A stretch of DNA of 44,443 nucleotides from Alphaproteobacteria bacterium (GTDB lineage: Bacteria; Pseudomonadota; Alphaproteobacteria; RF32; CAG-239): contig JAFTWG010000012.1 in assembly GCA_017465405.1 (NCBI GenBank), forward strand, positions 67,692 to 112,134. Direction: 5' to 3'. This document shows positions 6,753 to 12,605 of this stretch, in pieces (position 1 is the stretch's first letter; each line of letters opens with the position of its first letter). The notes beneath the pieces were generated by a model. It had not been told where the DNA came from. It saw nothing but the letters and a program-made list of their open reading frames with translations, and did no database searches. The translations under genes and the position numbers were made by a program.

Positions 6753-7332
6753 AGCAATCCTCATTCGGATATTTAGTTCCCATTAAATCCCCTATTTGGT
6801 TAGCATAGTCATCACCATTACTTTCATCATAGGTATTATTTCCTGATATTAAATCATATTTTTCCTTAAGTCCAGATACAATATGCCCCATATCCGATGC
6901 ACCTTTGCCATATTGTGAGGCACTGCAATTTATCACAGCATGCTTATACTTATCTGAAACTTTTTGATTTTTAAGTCTTAAATAATTATTAATTATCGTT
7001 GGTACTGCAACAACGCCAGAATATATATATTCAAAAGGAGATTGTTTGTTATAAGTTGGTATTCCTTCTTTTTTAACAACAAAATCAAAAACTTTTTTAC
7101 CATCTTCTGCTGTTTTCCAATTTCTGGGAATACTCTCCTCCTCTCTCAAATACGGATTTGGAGTTGTTGCCGACGGCACATCAACAGTTTGCATTTGTGA
7201 CAACGGAGTATAAGAATTTTGATTAGGTTTCATATAATAATATTTGCTTTGTCCGCTCATCGGATTACTGCGTTGTATCGGTGTTTGTCCGTTAAATATG
7301 CCTTGTAAAATGTTATAAGTTTCATTTGCCAT
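6715..7332 (-). CDS. Cassette B: leader plus SAA/DUF6973-like domain (intact)
   Basis: 205 aa. Residues 1-62 are a constant leader (MANETYNILQGIF..., NQNSYTPLSQMQ, SATTPNPYL) shared with cassettes C and D. The C-terminal half carries SDKYKHAVINCSASQYGKG (126-144; D127, Y129, H131, C136), then VSGLKEKYD, then DDYANQIGDLMG-x-x-YP-x-x-DC (174-193; C193). This follows the order D-x-Y-x-H, N-x-x-A, helix with E, D-x-x-x-N-x-x-G, P seen in serum amyloid A and in a toxin-associated bacterial domain recalled as DUF6973. The Cys pair suggests a disulfide and an extracytoplasmic life. No classical signal peptide is present, so the leader may direct packaging, ejection or export; this is inference. It is the only cassette of the three whose leader is not interrupted. 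Confidence 0.6.
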   Translation of the reverse strand: MANETYNILQGIFNGQTPIQRSNPMSGQSKYYYMKPNQNSYTPLSQMQTVDVPSATTPNPYLREEESIPRNWKTAEDGKKVFDFVVKKEGIPTYNKQSPFEYIYSGVVAVPTIINNYLRLKNQKVSDKYKHAVINCSASQYGKGASDMGHIVSGLKEKYDLISGNNTYDESNGDDYANQIGDLMGTKYPNEDCYEIIQRYIDKKI

Positions 7333-7361
7333 TTTTTATTCTCCCATAAAAACAAAAAACC
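7148..7361 (-). repeat. Leader repeat, copy B
   Basis: About 200 bases encoding the constant leader plus its 5' flank, homologous to copies at 8205-8418 and 9085-9298 but more diverged. It has CAA (Gln38) where the other copies have TAA. Confidence 0.85.
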
Positions 7362-7381
7362 GCCCTAAAAAGAGCGGTTTA
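7352..7381 (-). terminator. Intrinsic terminator upstream of cassette B
   Basis: Minus-strand stem AAACCGCTC / GGGCGGTTT (one G-U pair) with a T6 tail, 20 bases before the cassette B start. There is no promoter between them. Confidence 0.85.
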
Positions 7382-7396
7382 CAAAAAAAATATTAT

Positions 7397-7597
7397 TTAA
7401 TCATCAAAGTAGCAAATCCCATATCCATCGGTAACATTGTGTTCTTTCATACATTTTGACACTTCATAGTTATTCATACAAATAAGAAATGCTATATACC
7501 CAATTAAACAAATCAAGGCGTACCCACACATTTTAAGGGAACCACATACAATTCTATCTAATACCTGATTTACGCATGTTTTTCGTTCTTTTATCAT
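7397..7597 (-). CDS. Single-span membrane protein with C-x11-C-type tail
   Basis: 66 aa with a GAGG ribosome binding site nine bases before the ATG. The N-terminal stretch VNQVLDRIVCGSLK resembles that of the neighbour at 7717 (MQVLNKILDGLLK), followed by one membrane span (about residues 22-40) and an outer tail SKCMKEHNVTDGYGICYFDD with two cysteines. It appears to be an extra, diverged copy of the cassette partner protein, ending 16 bases before the terminator of cassette B. Function unknown. Confidence 0.6.
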   Translation of the reverse strand: MIKERKTCVNQVLDRIVCGSLKMCGYALICLIGYIAFLICMNNYEVSKCMKEHNVTDGYGICYFDD

Positions 7598-7624
7598 CTA
7601 ATAAAACCTCGCATGGAACGTTAA

Positions 7625-7699
7625 CTACCATATAGATTGTTTTGCAAGTTTTTTATAAAATTCATATCTTTCCATTAATGTATATTGGGGCAATTTCAT
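7625..7699 (-). pseudogene. Truncated copy of the cassette B partner gene
   Basis: A 24-codon ORF (MKLPQYTLMERYEFYKKLAKQ..., stop TAG) matches the N-terminus of the 66-aa protein at 6552-6752 (MKLSKDTSIKKYEFYKRLAYYS) and then ends before the membrane span. It is a remnant of cassette duplication or exchange. Confidence 0.6.
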
Positions 7700-7716
7700 A
7701 ACAATACTTTAGTTTT

Positions 7717-7914
7717 TTACATTTCATCAAAAACTTTGTTTGCTTCTTGAGAACAGACCTCTACATTATTCTCATGTTTTAAACAAGCTTCAATATATTC
7801 CTTTTTTACACCATGTTCATAAATTTTATATCCGATAAACAATAACAGAACGATAATGTAAGGAAATATAGTTATCTTTAACAAACCATCCAATATTTTA
7901 TTTAATACCTGCAT
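7717..7914 (-). CDS. Single-span membrane protein, partner of cassette C
   Basis: 65 aa. The ATG at 7914 lies inside the last codons of cassette C (17-base overlap), in another frame, so translation is coupled. It has an amphipathic start MQVLNKILDGLLK, one membrane span (about residues 14-31), then an outer tail EACLKHENNVEVCSQEANK with a C-x9-C pair. Similar in plan to the products at 6552 and 7397. No family recognised; role as cognate partner or immunity protein is inferred from position. Confidence 0.6.
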   Translation of the reverse strand: MQVLNKILDGLLKITIFPYIIVLLLFIGYKIYEHGVKKEYIEACLKHENNVEVCSQEANKVFDEM

Positions 7915-8389
7915 CTATCATATTTCTCGTTCGTAAATGTCCTAACAAATCTCTGCAATTTGCCTCTCTATTACTATGACCAACTTTAGAACCATAGCGA
8001 TTGTTCGTCAAGTCCTTTATCGCATCTGCAGATACTTCTGTCCAAGGCCTATTATTTTTTCTAACAAAATCAAAAGCCTCTTTTCCATACATATTTATAA
8101 GCTTTTTATTTGTTTCATCCATTTCCTTATAATATTTGAAAGCCGTTACTCCGTCTTGAATTAAAGAAATACCTTTTTCTATAAAATTAGGTTCCTCTTC
8201 CCATAAATACGGATTTGGAGTTGTTGCCGACGGCACATCAACGATTTGCATTTGTGATAACGGAGTATAAGAATTTTAATTAGGTTTCACATAATAATAT
8301 TCGCTTTGTCCGCTCATAGGCTCACTTCGTTGTATCGGTGTTTTACCGTTAAATATGCCTTGTAAAATATTATAAGTTTCATTTGCCAT
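7898..8389 (-). pseudogene. Cassette C: leader plus half SAA/DUF6973-like domain, interrupted by UAA
   Basis: Reading from ATG 8389 gives the constant leader MANETYNILQGIFNGKT... up to ...YYYVKPN, then an in-frame TAA at 8276-8278 (codon 38). The frame continues with NSYTPLSQMQIVDVPSATTPNPYL and 100 further residues to 7898. Cassette B has CAA at that codon. The 117-aa distal part (first Met at 8251, without a Shine-Dalgarno) keeps only the second half of the domain: IKDLTNNRYGSKVG and a Cys in NREANCRDLL. The D-x-Y-x-H half is absent. It may be a decaying gene, or it may depend on stop readthrough or internal starts. The coupled downstream membrane gene is intact. Confidence 0.6.
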
Positions 8390-8418
8390 TTTTATCTTTT
8401 TCCTAAAAAACAAAAACC
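8205..8418 (-). repeat. Leader repeat, copy C
   Basis: Matches 9085-9298 at a constant offset of 880 bases with only a few substitutions and no gaps, including the shared TAA. Confidence 0.9.
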
Positions 8419-8440
8419 GCCCTAATTAAAGAGCGGTTTG
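8411..8440 (-). terminator. Intrinsic terminator upstream of cassette C
   Basis: Minus-strand stem AAACCGCTC / GGGCGGTTT with a T5 tail. It ends the unit of cassette D and its 31-aa peptide and sits 22 bases before the cassette C start. Confidence 0.85.
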
Positions 8441-8458
8441 TAAAAAAAATACTTTCTG

Positions 8459-8554
8459 TTATAAAAATAATCCCACAATGGGAGCAATAACAAAAAAAGT
8501 TACGCCCATGCAAATTAACGTGGTCTTGCATATTAACTTAAATTCTTTAATCAT
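8459..8554 (-). CDS. 31-aa single-span membrane peptide, partner of cassette D
   Basis: The ORF begins at ATG 8554, overlapping the cassette D stop (AATGATTAA), with GGAAGA upstream. The product is MIKEFKLICK followed by one hydrophobic helix with a second cysteine, ending in GLFL. It occupies the position that the larger partner proteins hold behind the other cassettes, but has almost no outer tail. Small size makes this tentative. Confidence 0.5.
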   Translation of the reverse strand: MIKEFKLICKTTLICMGVTFFVIAPIVGLFL

Positions 8555-9269
8555 TTTTATTCTTCCAAACATTGTTTTTATAATCTAAATCTTTAAGCCA
8601 CATTATACAAGATTTATTTGGATTAAACAAGCCCCAATTTGCTCCTTCAAAGTTATTTTTTATATCCTTTCCAGAGTCTATAAGGTCATTAACAAATTTT
8701 TCTCTCACCTCTTTTTCATTAAGTCTAGAAAACTCCGTTTTTTCAATTAAATCCTTTGCTTCGTTTAATAATCCCATCCCTTGTGTATATAAGTACTTGT
8801 CTATTCCGTCTTGTGCGTTTTGACACATCGCTAAACGATGAACATAATTATCTAATCCGTGAACTTTGGCGTTTCTCAAAAAACTTTTCCCTTCATAAAG
8901 ATTATTCGCTGTCTCGCCAATTCTATATCCAGGATTTAAATTATTTAAATTCTCTGCATATATTTTCATAAATCTGTTTATATCAAATTTTTCTTTATTA
9001 TCGGTCATAGTCTTATCCGTAATATTTTCTGCAAAATAATCTCCAAAGGTATTTTGGGAATATTGAGCATTCTTCTCTTCCGTCAAATACGGGTTTGGAG
9101 TTGTTGCCGACGGCACATCAACGATTTGCATTTGTGATAACGGAGTATAAGAATTTTAATTAGGTTTCACATAATAATATTCGCTTTGTCCGCTCATAGG
9201 CTCACTTCGTTGTATCGGTGTTTGCCCGTTAAATATGCCTTGTAAAATACTACAAGTTTCATTTGCCAT
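8547..9269 (-). pseudogene. Cassette D: leader plus SAA/DUF6973-like domain, interrupted by UAA
   Basis: From ATG 9269 the constant leader (MANETCSILQGIF...) runs to ...YYYVKPN and stops at TAA 9156-9158 (codon 38), the same site as in cassette C. The frame then stays open for about 200 codons to 8547. Numbered from the first downstream Met (9131), the distal part has DNYVHRLAMCQNAQDG (94-109; D94, Y96, H98, C103), a LLNEAKDLI helix, DSGKDIKNNFEGANWG (152-167) and PNKSC (C175): the complete motif set. The long intact frame beyond the stop argues for recent inactivation or for readthrough. Confidence 0.6.
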
Positions 9270-9298
9270 TTTTATCTTTTTCCTAAAAAACAAAAAAC
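9085..9298 (-). repeat. Leader repeat, copy D
   Basis: Near-identical to copy C (8205-8418). It covers the leader from the TPNPYL codons back through the ATG and the AGGAAAAAGATAAAA 5' flank. Confidence 0.9.
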
Positions 9299-9325
9299 CG
9301 AAGAAAATCATAAACTTTCTTCGGT
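9292..9325 (-). terminator. Second terminator between late promoter and cassette D
   Basis: Minus-strand stem ACCGAAGAAA / TTTCTTCGGT with loop around TTATGAT and a T6 tail. Confidence 0.85.
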
Positions 9326-9337
9326 CAAATTTTACAC

Positions 9338-9374
9338 AAAAAAACAGGCGACTTTTCTCTAAAGCCACCTGTTC
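9338..9374 (-). terminator. First terminator just downstream of the cassette promoter
   Basis: Minus-strand stem ACAGGTGGCTTT / AAAGTCGCCTGT (two G-U pairs) with loop AGAGA and a T7 run. It lies within about 40 bases of the predicted transcription start, so default transcription would give only a very short RNA. Confidence 0.85.
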
Positions 9375-9388
9375 CATTCTAGGAAAAA

Positions 9389-9417
9389 CATATACCACAA
9401 ACCGTCGAAAAAGTCAA
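9389..9417 (-). promoter_or_regulatory. Promoter for the cassette region (late-type)
   Basis: Minus-strand TTGACT (9412-9417), 17-base spacer, TATATG (9389-9394). The next feature downstream is a terminator, then a second one, then cassette D; this is the layout of antiterminated late promoters such as lambda pR'. Confidence 0.7.
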
Positions 9418-9447
9418 TATTATCTAATAACAGTTGTGGATAACTTT

Positions 9448-9762
9448 TCAAATATCTATATTTTCCGCCACTATCATAGGAATTGTTACATCATCGTGAA
9501 GAGCATTTTTGTGTAAAATTTCTATATATTTACGCATATTATTATCATTATCCTCTATTGAGGCTACCAATATAGATTCTCGGCTTGCCGCTTCGTATCG
9601 TTTCAATAAAGCATAAGCCCCATATAATATATTATATATCAATATAGATTGCTTATTATTTAAATCTGTATTTGAAAGCAAATTAACAAGATTATACATT
9701 CCATCCGTAATATTCTGCGGAGACACCTTTGTTTTCTTTGCTGTAATTAGTTCCATATTCAT
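9448..9762 (-). CDS. 104-aa phage protein of unknown function
   Basis: MNMELITAKK start with a strong AAGGAGG Shine-Dalgarno. The protein is soluble, predicted mostly helical, with two stretches (DGMYNLVNLLSN and ILYGAYALLKRYEA) that could form a helical hairpin. No signal peptide, cysteines or recognisable catalytic motif. It lies between the early-type DUF6456-like gene and the late promoter, a place where small regulators such as antiterminators are often found; that role is only a suggestion. Confidence 0.6.
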   Translation of the reverse strand: MNMELITAKKTKVSPQNITDGMYNLVNLLSNTDLNNKQSILIYNILYGAYALLKRYEAASRESILVASIEDNDNNMRKYIEILHKNALHDDVTIPMIVAENIDI

Positions 9763-9864
9763 AAAAACCTCCTTTTAAAACAATCTATAACACAACCTAA
9801 AATTATTAAAAATATTTTTTTGCAATTAATAACAGAAATTTGCAAAACATAATTTAATATATAC

Positions 9865-10362
9865 TTATAGTTGTATTTTTATCTTGTGATAAAATTCTAT
9901 CAGCCTATCTAACCCCCGACACAAATCACAATATTGCAAATATGCTATTTCTCCTTTTTTTCGTTCAGAATACGAATTATCAATTTTAGGAAACTCGTTT
10001 TCAATACATACTCTTCTGACAATAGGCCAAAATTCTGATGGAACAGATTTTGCCGCCATAAAATAGCGACTTCTCATTTCGGTTAAAATGCCACTTGATA
10101 TATTTGAACTTCCGCAATCCACCTTTTCCCCTCCCCAAGCCGAACCTATTACATTAAAATGTCCTTTTTCATAATCTGATGCCAAATATTCTCCTGCTTT
10201 TAAGCGATCAATCGCTCCGGCTCCTAATGAACCAAAATCAAGTTTTCCTTTGTAATAAAGTCTTTCTAAAACCGTCATTTTACAAACGCCCTTTTTGGTA
10301 CGAACAAAACCGGCTTTTATACATTTTACTCTATCGACATACATTTCATCATATTTTTTCAT
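9865..10362 (-). CDS. DUF6456-like protein in cro position
   Basis: 165 aa from ATG 10362, chosen because GGAGG lies seven bases upstream; longer in-frame starts would cross the operators. The central part (TVLERLYYKGKLDF, AIDRLKAGEYLASDYEKG, EKVDCG) and the end (RRVCIENEFPKI, CRGLDRLIEFYH) follow the plan of the alphaproteobacterial DUF6456 domain: 'PLxRLxxxGxL', 'aGxRLxxDY', 'vC', 'GLDxLxxhY'. Host relatives are tied to DNA-associated regulation. Here it is the first gene divergent from the repressor and is controlled by the shared operators, so an early regulatory or replication role is likely. Confidence 0.6.
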   Translation of the reverse strand: MKKYDEMYVDRVKCIKAGFVRTKKGVCKMTVLERLYYKGKLDFGSLGAGAIDRLKAGEYLASDYEKGHFNVIGSAWGGEKVDCGSSNISSGILTEMRSRYFMAAKSVPSEFWPIVRRVCIENEFPKIDNSYSERKKGEIAYLQYCDLCRGLDRLIEFYHKIKIQL

Positions 10363-10381
10363 ATCGACCTCCGTATATAAA

Positions 10382-10409
10382 AAAATACATTTAATGTAAT
10401 TATTGTCAA
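10382..10409 (-). promoter_or_regulatory. Leftward early phage promoter
   Basis: Minus-strand TTGACA (10404-10409), 16-base spacer, TATTTT (10382-10387). Operators 1 and 2 overlap its -10/spacer and abut its -35, so repressor would block it. Confidence 0.65.
10386..10398. promoter_or_regulatory. Repressor operator 1
   Basis: Palindrome TACATTTAATGTA, overlapping the leftward promoter. Confidence 0.75.
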
Positions 10410-10422
10410 TACATTTTATGTA
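10410..10422. promoter_or_regulatory. Repressor operator 2
   Basis: Palindrome TACATTTTATGTA, 24 bases from operator 1, immediately upstream of the leftward -35. Confidence 0.75.
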
Positions 10423-10458
10423 AGATGTTGATATTTTTATCAGCTTCGCAACTATTAC

Positions 10459-10487
10459 TTGATTTAATCGAATATCCGTAATATAAA
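10459..10487 (+). promoter_or_regulatory. Repressor promoter
   Basis: Plus-strand TTGATT (10459-10464), 17-base spacer, TATAAA (10482-10487), ahead of the CI-like gene. Confidence 0.65.
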
Positions 10488-10490
10488 AAA

Positions 10491-10503
10491 TACATATTTG
10501 GTA
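10491..10503. promoter_or_regulatory. Degenerate repressor operator 3
   Basis: TACATATTTGGTA matches the left half of operators 1 and 2 and part of the right. It lies at the predicted repressor transcription start, a site suited to autoregulation. Confidence 0.5.
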
Positions 10504-10517
10504 AAAAGGAATAAGAT

Positions 10518-11177
10518 ATGTCAAAATGGAATTGGTTACGAGATTATATGCGACAAAACAAAATTAGCCAACAAGATGCAGCAGAAGCATTGAACTGGAA
10601 AAAGCCTCGCATATCGGAACTTTTGTGCGGAAAGAGAGATTTACCGGTAGATAAAGTTTTACCGGCTGCTCAATTTTTTAATCTCGATTTAGAGTCCTTA
10701 ACCAAATTTAACTCGGGCTTTTCAAACGAAATTCCTCAACCGGCAAAAAAATCATCAGCAACTGATAAACAAATATTTTTTGCCGATATTATAGATTGTG
10801 TATCAGCCAAAGGGAAAGGACTATCTGCTCCCACAATCGGACAATATCCGATTAGCAAAGAAATTGTAAGCAATCTTAATATATCCTCTATCAATTCATT
10901 AAAAGCCATAATTGTGCGAGGAGATACAATGTCTCCAACGATATGCGACAAAGATATTACCATTGTCGACACCTCAGTAAACAAACCTGAATATGACGGA
11001 ATTTATCTATTTGAATTGCAAGAAGAATTATTTGTAAAAAGACTTTGCTTTAACGAGTTTGAACATAATGCACAAATTATATCCGATAACCCTTTATATC
11101 CGACAATAACAATACACAATTTAAACAAATTGTTTTGTTTGGGTAAAGTTATAGCAATTATGAAAATATTAAAATAA
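10518..11177 (+). CDS. CI-like phage repressor, HTH plus S24/LexA-type domain with altered nucleophile
   Basis: 219 aa. Residues 3-63 are an HTH (NKISQQDAAEALNWKKPRISELL, then GKRDLP) that would bind the TACAT-ATGTA palindromes just upstream. Residues 130-219 are an S24 peptidase-like dimerisation domain: VRGDTMSPTI at 133-142 and ELFVKRL with Lys174. In self-cleaving repressors the GDSM serine is the nucleophile; here it is Thr137. The linker (SAKGKGLSAP) also lacks an obvious Ala-Gly cleavage pair. The protein may therefore be poorly cleaved or non-cleavable. It faces the DUF6456-like gene across shared operators, a classic lysogeny switch. The gene ends 11 bases from the first host gene, near the likely right end of the prophage. 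Confidence 0.85.
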   Translation: MSKWNWLRDYMRQNKISQQDAAEALNWKKPRISELLCGKRDLPVDKVLPAAQFFNLDLESLTKFNSGFSNEIPQPAKKSSATDKQIFFADIIDCVSAKGKGLSAPTIGQYPISKEIVSNLNISSINSLKAIIVRGDTMSPTICDKDITIVDTSVNKPEYDGIYLFELQEELFVKRLCFNEFEHNAQIISDNPLYPTITIHNLNKLFCLGKVIAIMKILK

Positions 11178-11188
11178 AATTTGCAACC

Positions 11189-11869
11189 TTATTCGTCATA
11201 CGAAAGATTAAGTTCTAAAGGAGCATCAGCCTCTCTTAATTTGATAGCAAAATCAACTATTGCATTTCCCATATCAATTCCCCAAGGAGAACTGTTTTTA
11301 ATTCCGCCATGAATAACCAGACCTCTACGACCTAAATCATCTGTTTTTTCTCCGGCAACCAACCACGCACGATAGTCACCCCACAAATAATATCCTCCGG
11401 GCCACTCTCCTCGTCCGAACAATCCTTTCATTTTCATCCACAGGCTTTGTTCGTCATATGATTGCAATGTTTCTTCTCCTACAAGCCATGTTCCGGCAGG
11501 AACTCTGCTACCGGCATTTCCTTTTTCGGCTTGAAAAATATCATATTGCTTATTCCAATTATACTCGGGAATATACATATTAAATAAAGACACAAGAGTA
11601 ACAGAAAATGCCACCAAAAAAGACCTAACCACTTTGTGACGGCACAGATAAGTATAAACAACCGCTAATATCAAAACCGATATATAAACTATATTGAACC
11701 ATAAGAAAATTTTTGGAGAAGAATATAACCATCCCCATTGCGGATATCCCCAATAGAAAAACTTATCCAAGCAATATTCTTGAATAAAACTGTCACTTAG
11801 CAGAGTAATATATGTAATATTCCACAAACTTAATACTAAAATCATTATTCCAAAAATCTTTTTAGCCAT
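11189..11869 (-). CDS. Membrane protein with degenerate L,D-transpeptidase (Tlde1/DUF2778-like) domain
   Basis: 226 aa. Three membrane segments (about residues 5-25, 55-76, 83-101) precede an outer domain. That domain has VPAGTWLVGEE, GGYYLWGDYRAWL, RRGLVIHGG (183-189) and SSPWGIDMG (193-201), the order of the DUF2778/Tlde1 family: 'iPaGtY', 'lGxyRxxL', 'GRxxFxIHGG', 'SxGCIdlG'. The catalytic His187 is kept, but the Cys of the GCID motif is replaced by Gly197, so transpeptidase or carboxypeptidase chemistry is unlikely. It could be a peptidoglycan-binding pseudoenzyme or an immunity-like protein. It overlaps the upstream membrane gene by eight bases, behind tolQRA, where tolB and pal usually sit. 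Confidence 0.6.
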   Translation of the reverse strand: MAKKIFGIMILVLSLWNITYITLLSDSFIQEYCLDKFFYWGYPQWGWLYSSPKIFLWFNIVYISVLILAVVYTYLCRHKVVRSFLVAFSVTLVSLFNMYIPEYNWNKQYDIFQAEKGNAGSRVPAGTWLVGEETLQSYDEQSLWMKMKGLFGRGEWPGGYYLWGDYRAWLVAGEKTDDLGRRGLVIHGGIKNSSPWGIDMGNAIVDFAIKLREADAPLELNLSYDE

Positions 11870-12593
11870 TATCTATCTCCAAAAAGAAATATTCATATGC
11901 TTTTGCTAAAATAACATTCATAAACACAATCACCGGGGAACCTAATAGAATTGTCAACCAACCCGCCGTTCCGAGATAATCATCACAAAATTGCATTATC
12001 GAATACATCAAATTAAAAACCACCGTAATAAATAAAAATTCCCAATAGTTTCCTTTGGTGCGTGCATATGCAGTAGAAATCGAACCGCTACGCCCGATAA
12101 CAGAGCCAATCCATCCCATCATCGGTCGATAAAAAATAAAAGGAGATACAATACTGAATATAACCATAGTAATCGTATTCAGAACCAGAGGGTCTTCAGT
12201 ATATTTTTGCAGATAATACACATATTTATCAACCCAAGAGTTATTACCGCTAATAAACGGAATTATCAAAGGAATGGCGATAAGCAAAGTTGTAAAAAAC
12301 AGCATCAAACCAAAAATGCGTGACGATGGCATTAAAGTTTCAAAAATTTTCGATGTCATCATATATGGTTTTCGTTCAAAATAAAAACGGAAAAAAGAAT
12401 ACCAAAACATATAATACGGGATTAGCCATAACAAAAAAAGTTTATCTTGCCATCCGTTAATAAACTTAAAACCTACAATCATAAAAACAGCATTAACAAT
12501 CGAAAACAATGACATTTCGTGCCATTTTCTGATGCAATATTTTGTACTGTTTACAAACAACCTTTTGAGCAAAATTTTTCGTATTTCTGCCAT
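11862..12593 (-). CDS. Polytopic membrane protein, tol-operon associated
   Basis: 243 aa with about five hydrophobic segments (residues about 29-47, 53-70, 92-114, 138-160, 184-204, 212-236), and aromatic-rich loops including YFERKPYMM. No recognised motif. It starts 12 bases downstream of tolA and overlaps the transpeptidase-like gene, so it is probably cotranscribed with tolQRA. The pattern of six spans with internal polar turns vaguely recalls YIP1/DUF-type membrane proteins, but I cannot assign a family. Confidence 0.65.
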   Translation of the reverse strand: MAEIRKILLKRLFVNSTKYCIRKWHEMSLFSIVNAVFMIVGFKFINGWQDKLFLLWLIPYYMFWYSFFRFYFERKPYMMTSKIFETLMPSSRIFGLMLFFTTLLIAIPLIIPFISGNNSWVDKYVYYLQKYTEDPLVLNTITMVIFSIVSPFIFYRPMMGWIGSVIGRSGSISTAYARTKGNYWEFLFITVVFNLMYSIMQFCDDYLGTAGWLTILLGSPVIVFMNVILAKAYEYFFLEIDNG

Positions 12594-12605
12594 ATTTTTT
12601 CCTTA

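Noticed and set aside
8276..9158. Stop-codon reassignment (UAA read as Gln) in the phage
   Set aside because: Other phage genes, such as those ending at 1583 and 6552, end properly at UAA, so the code is standard.
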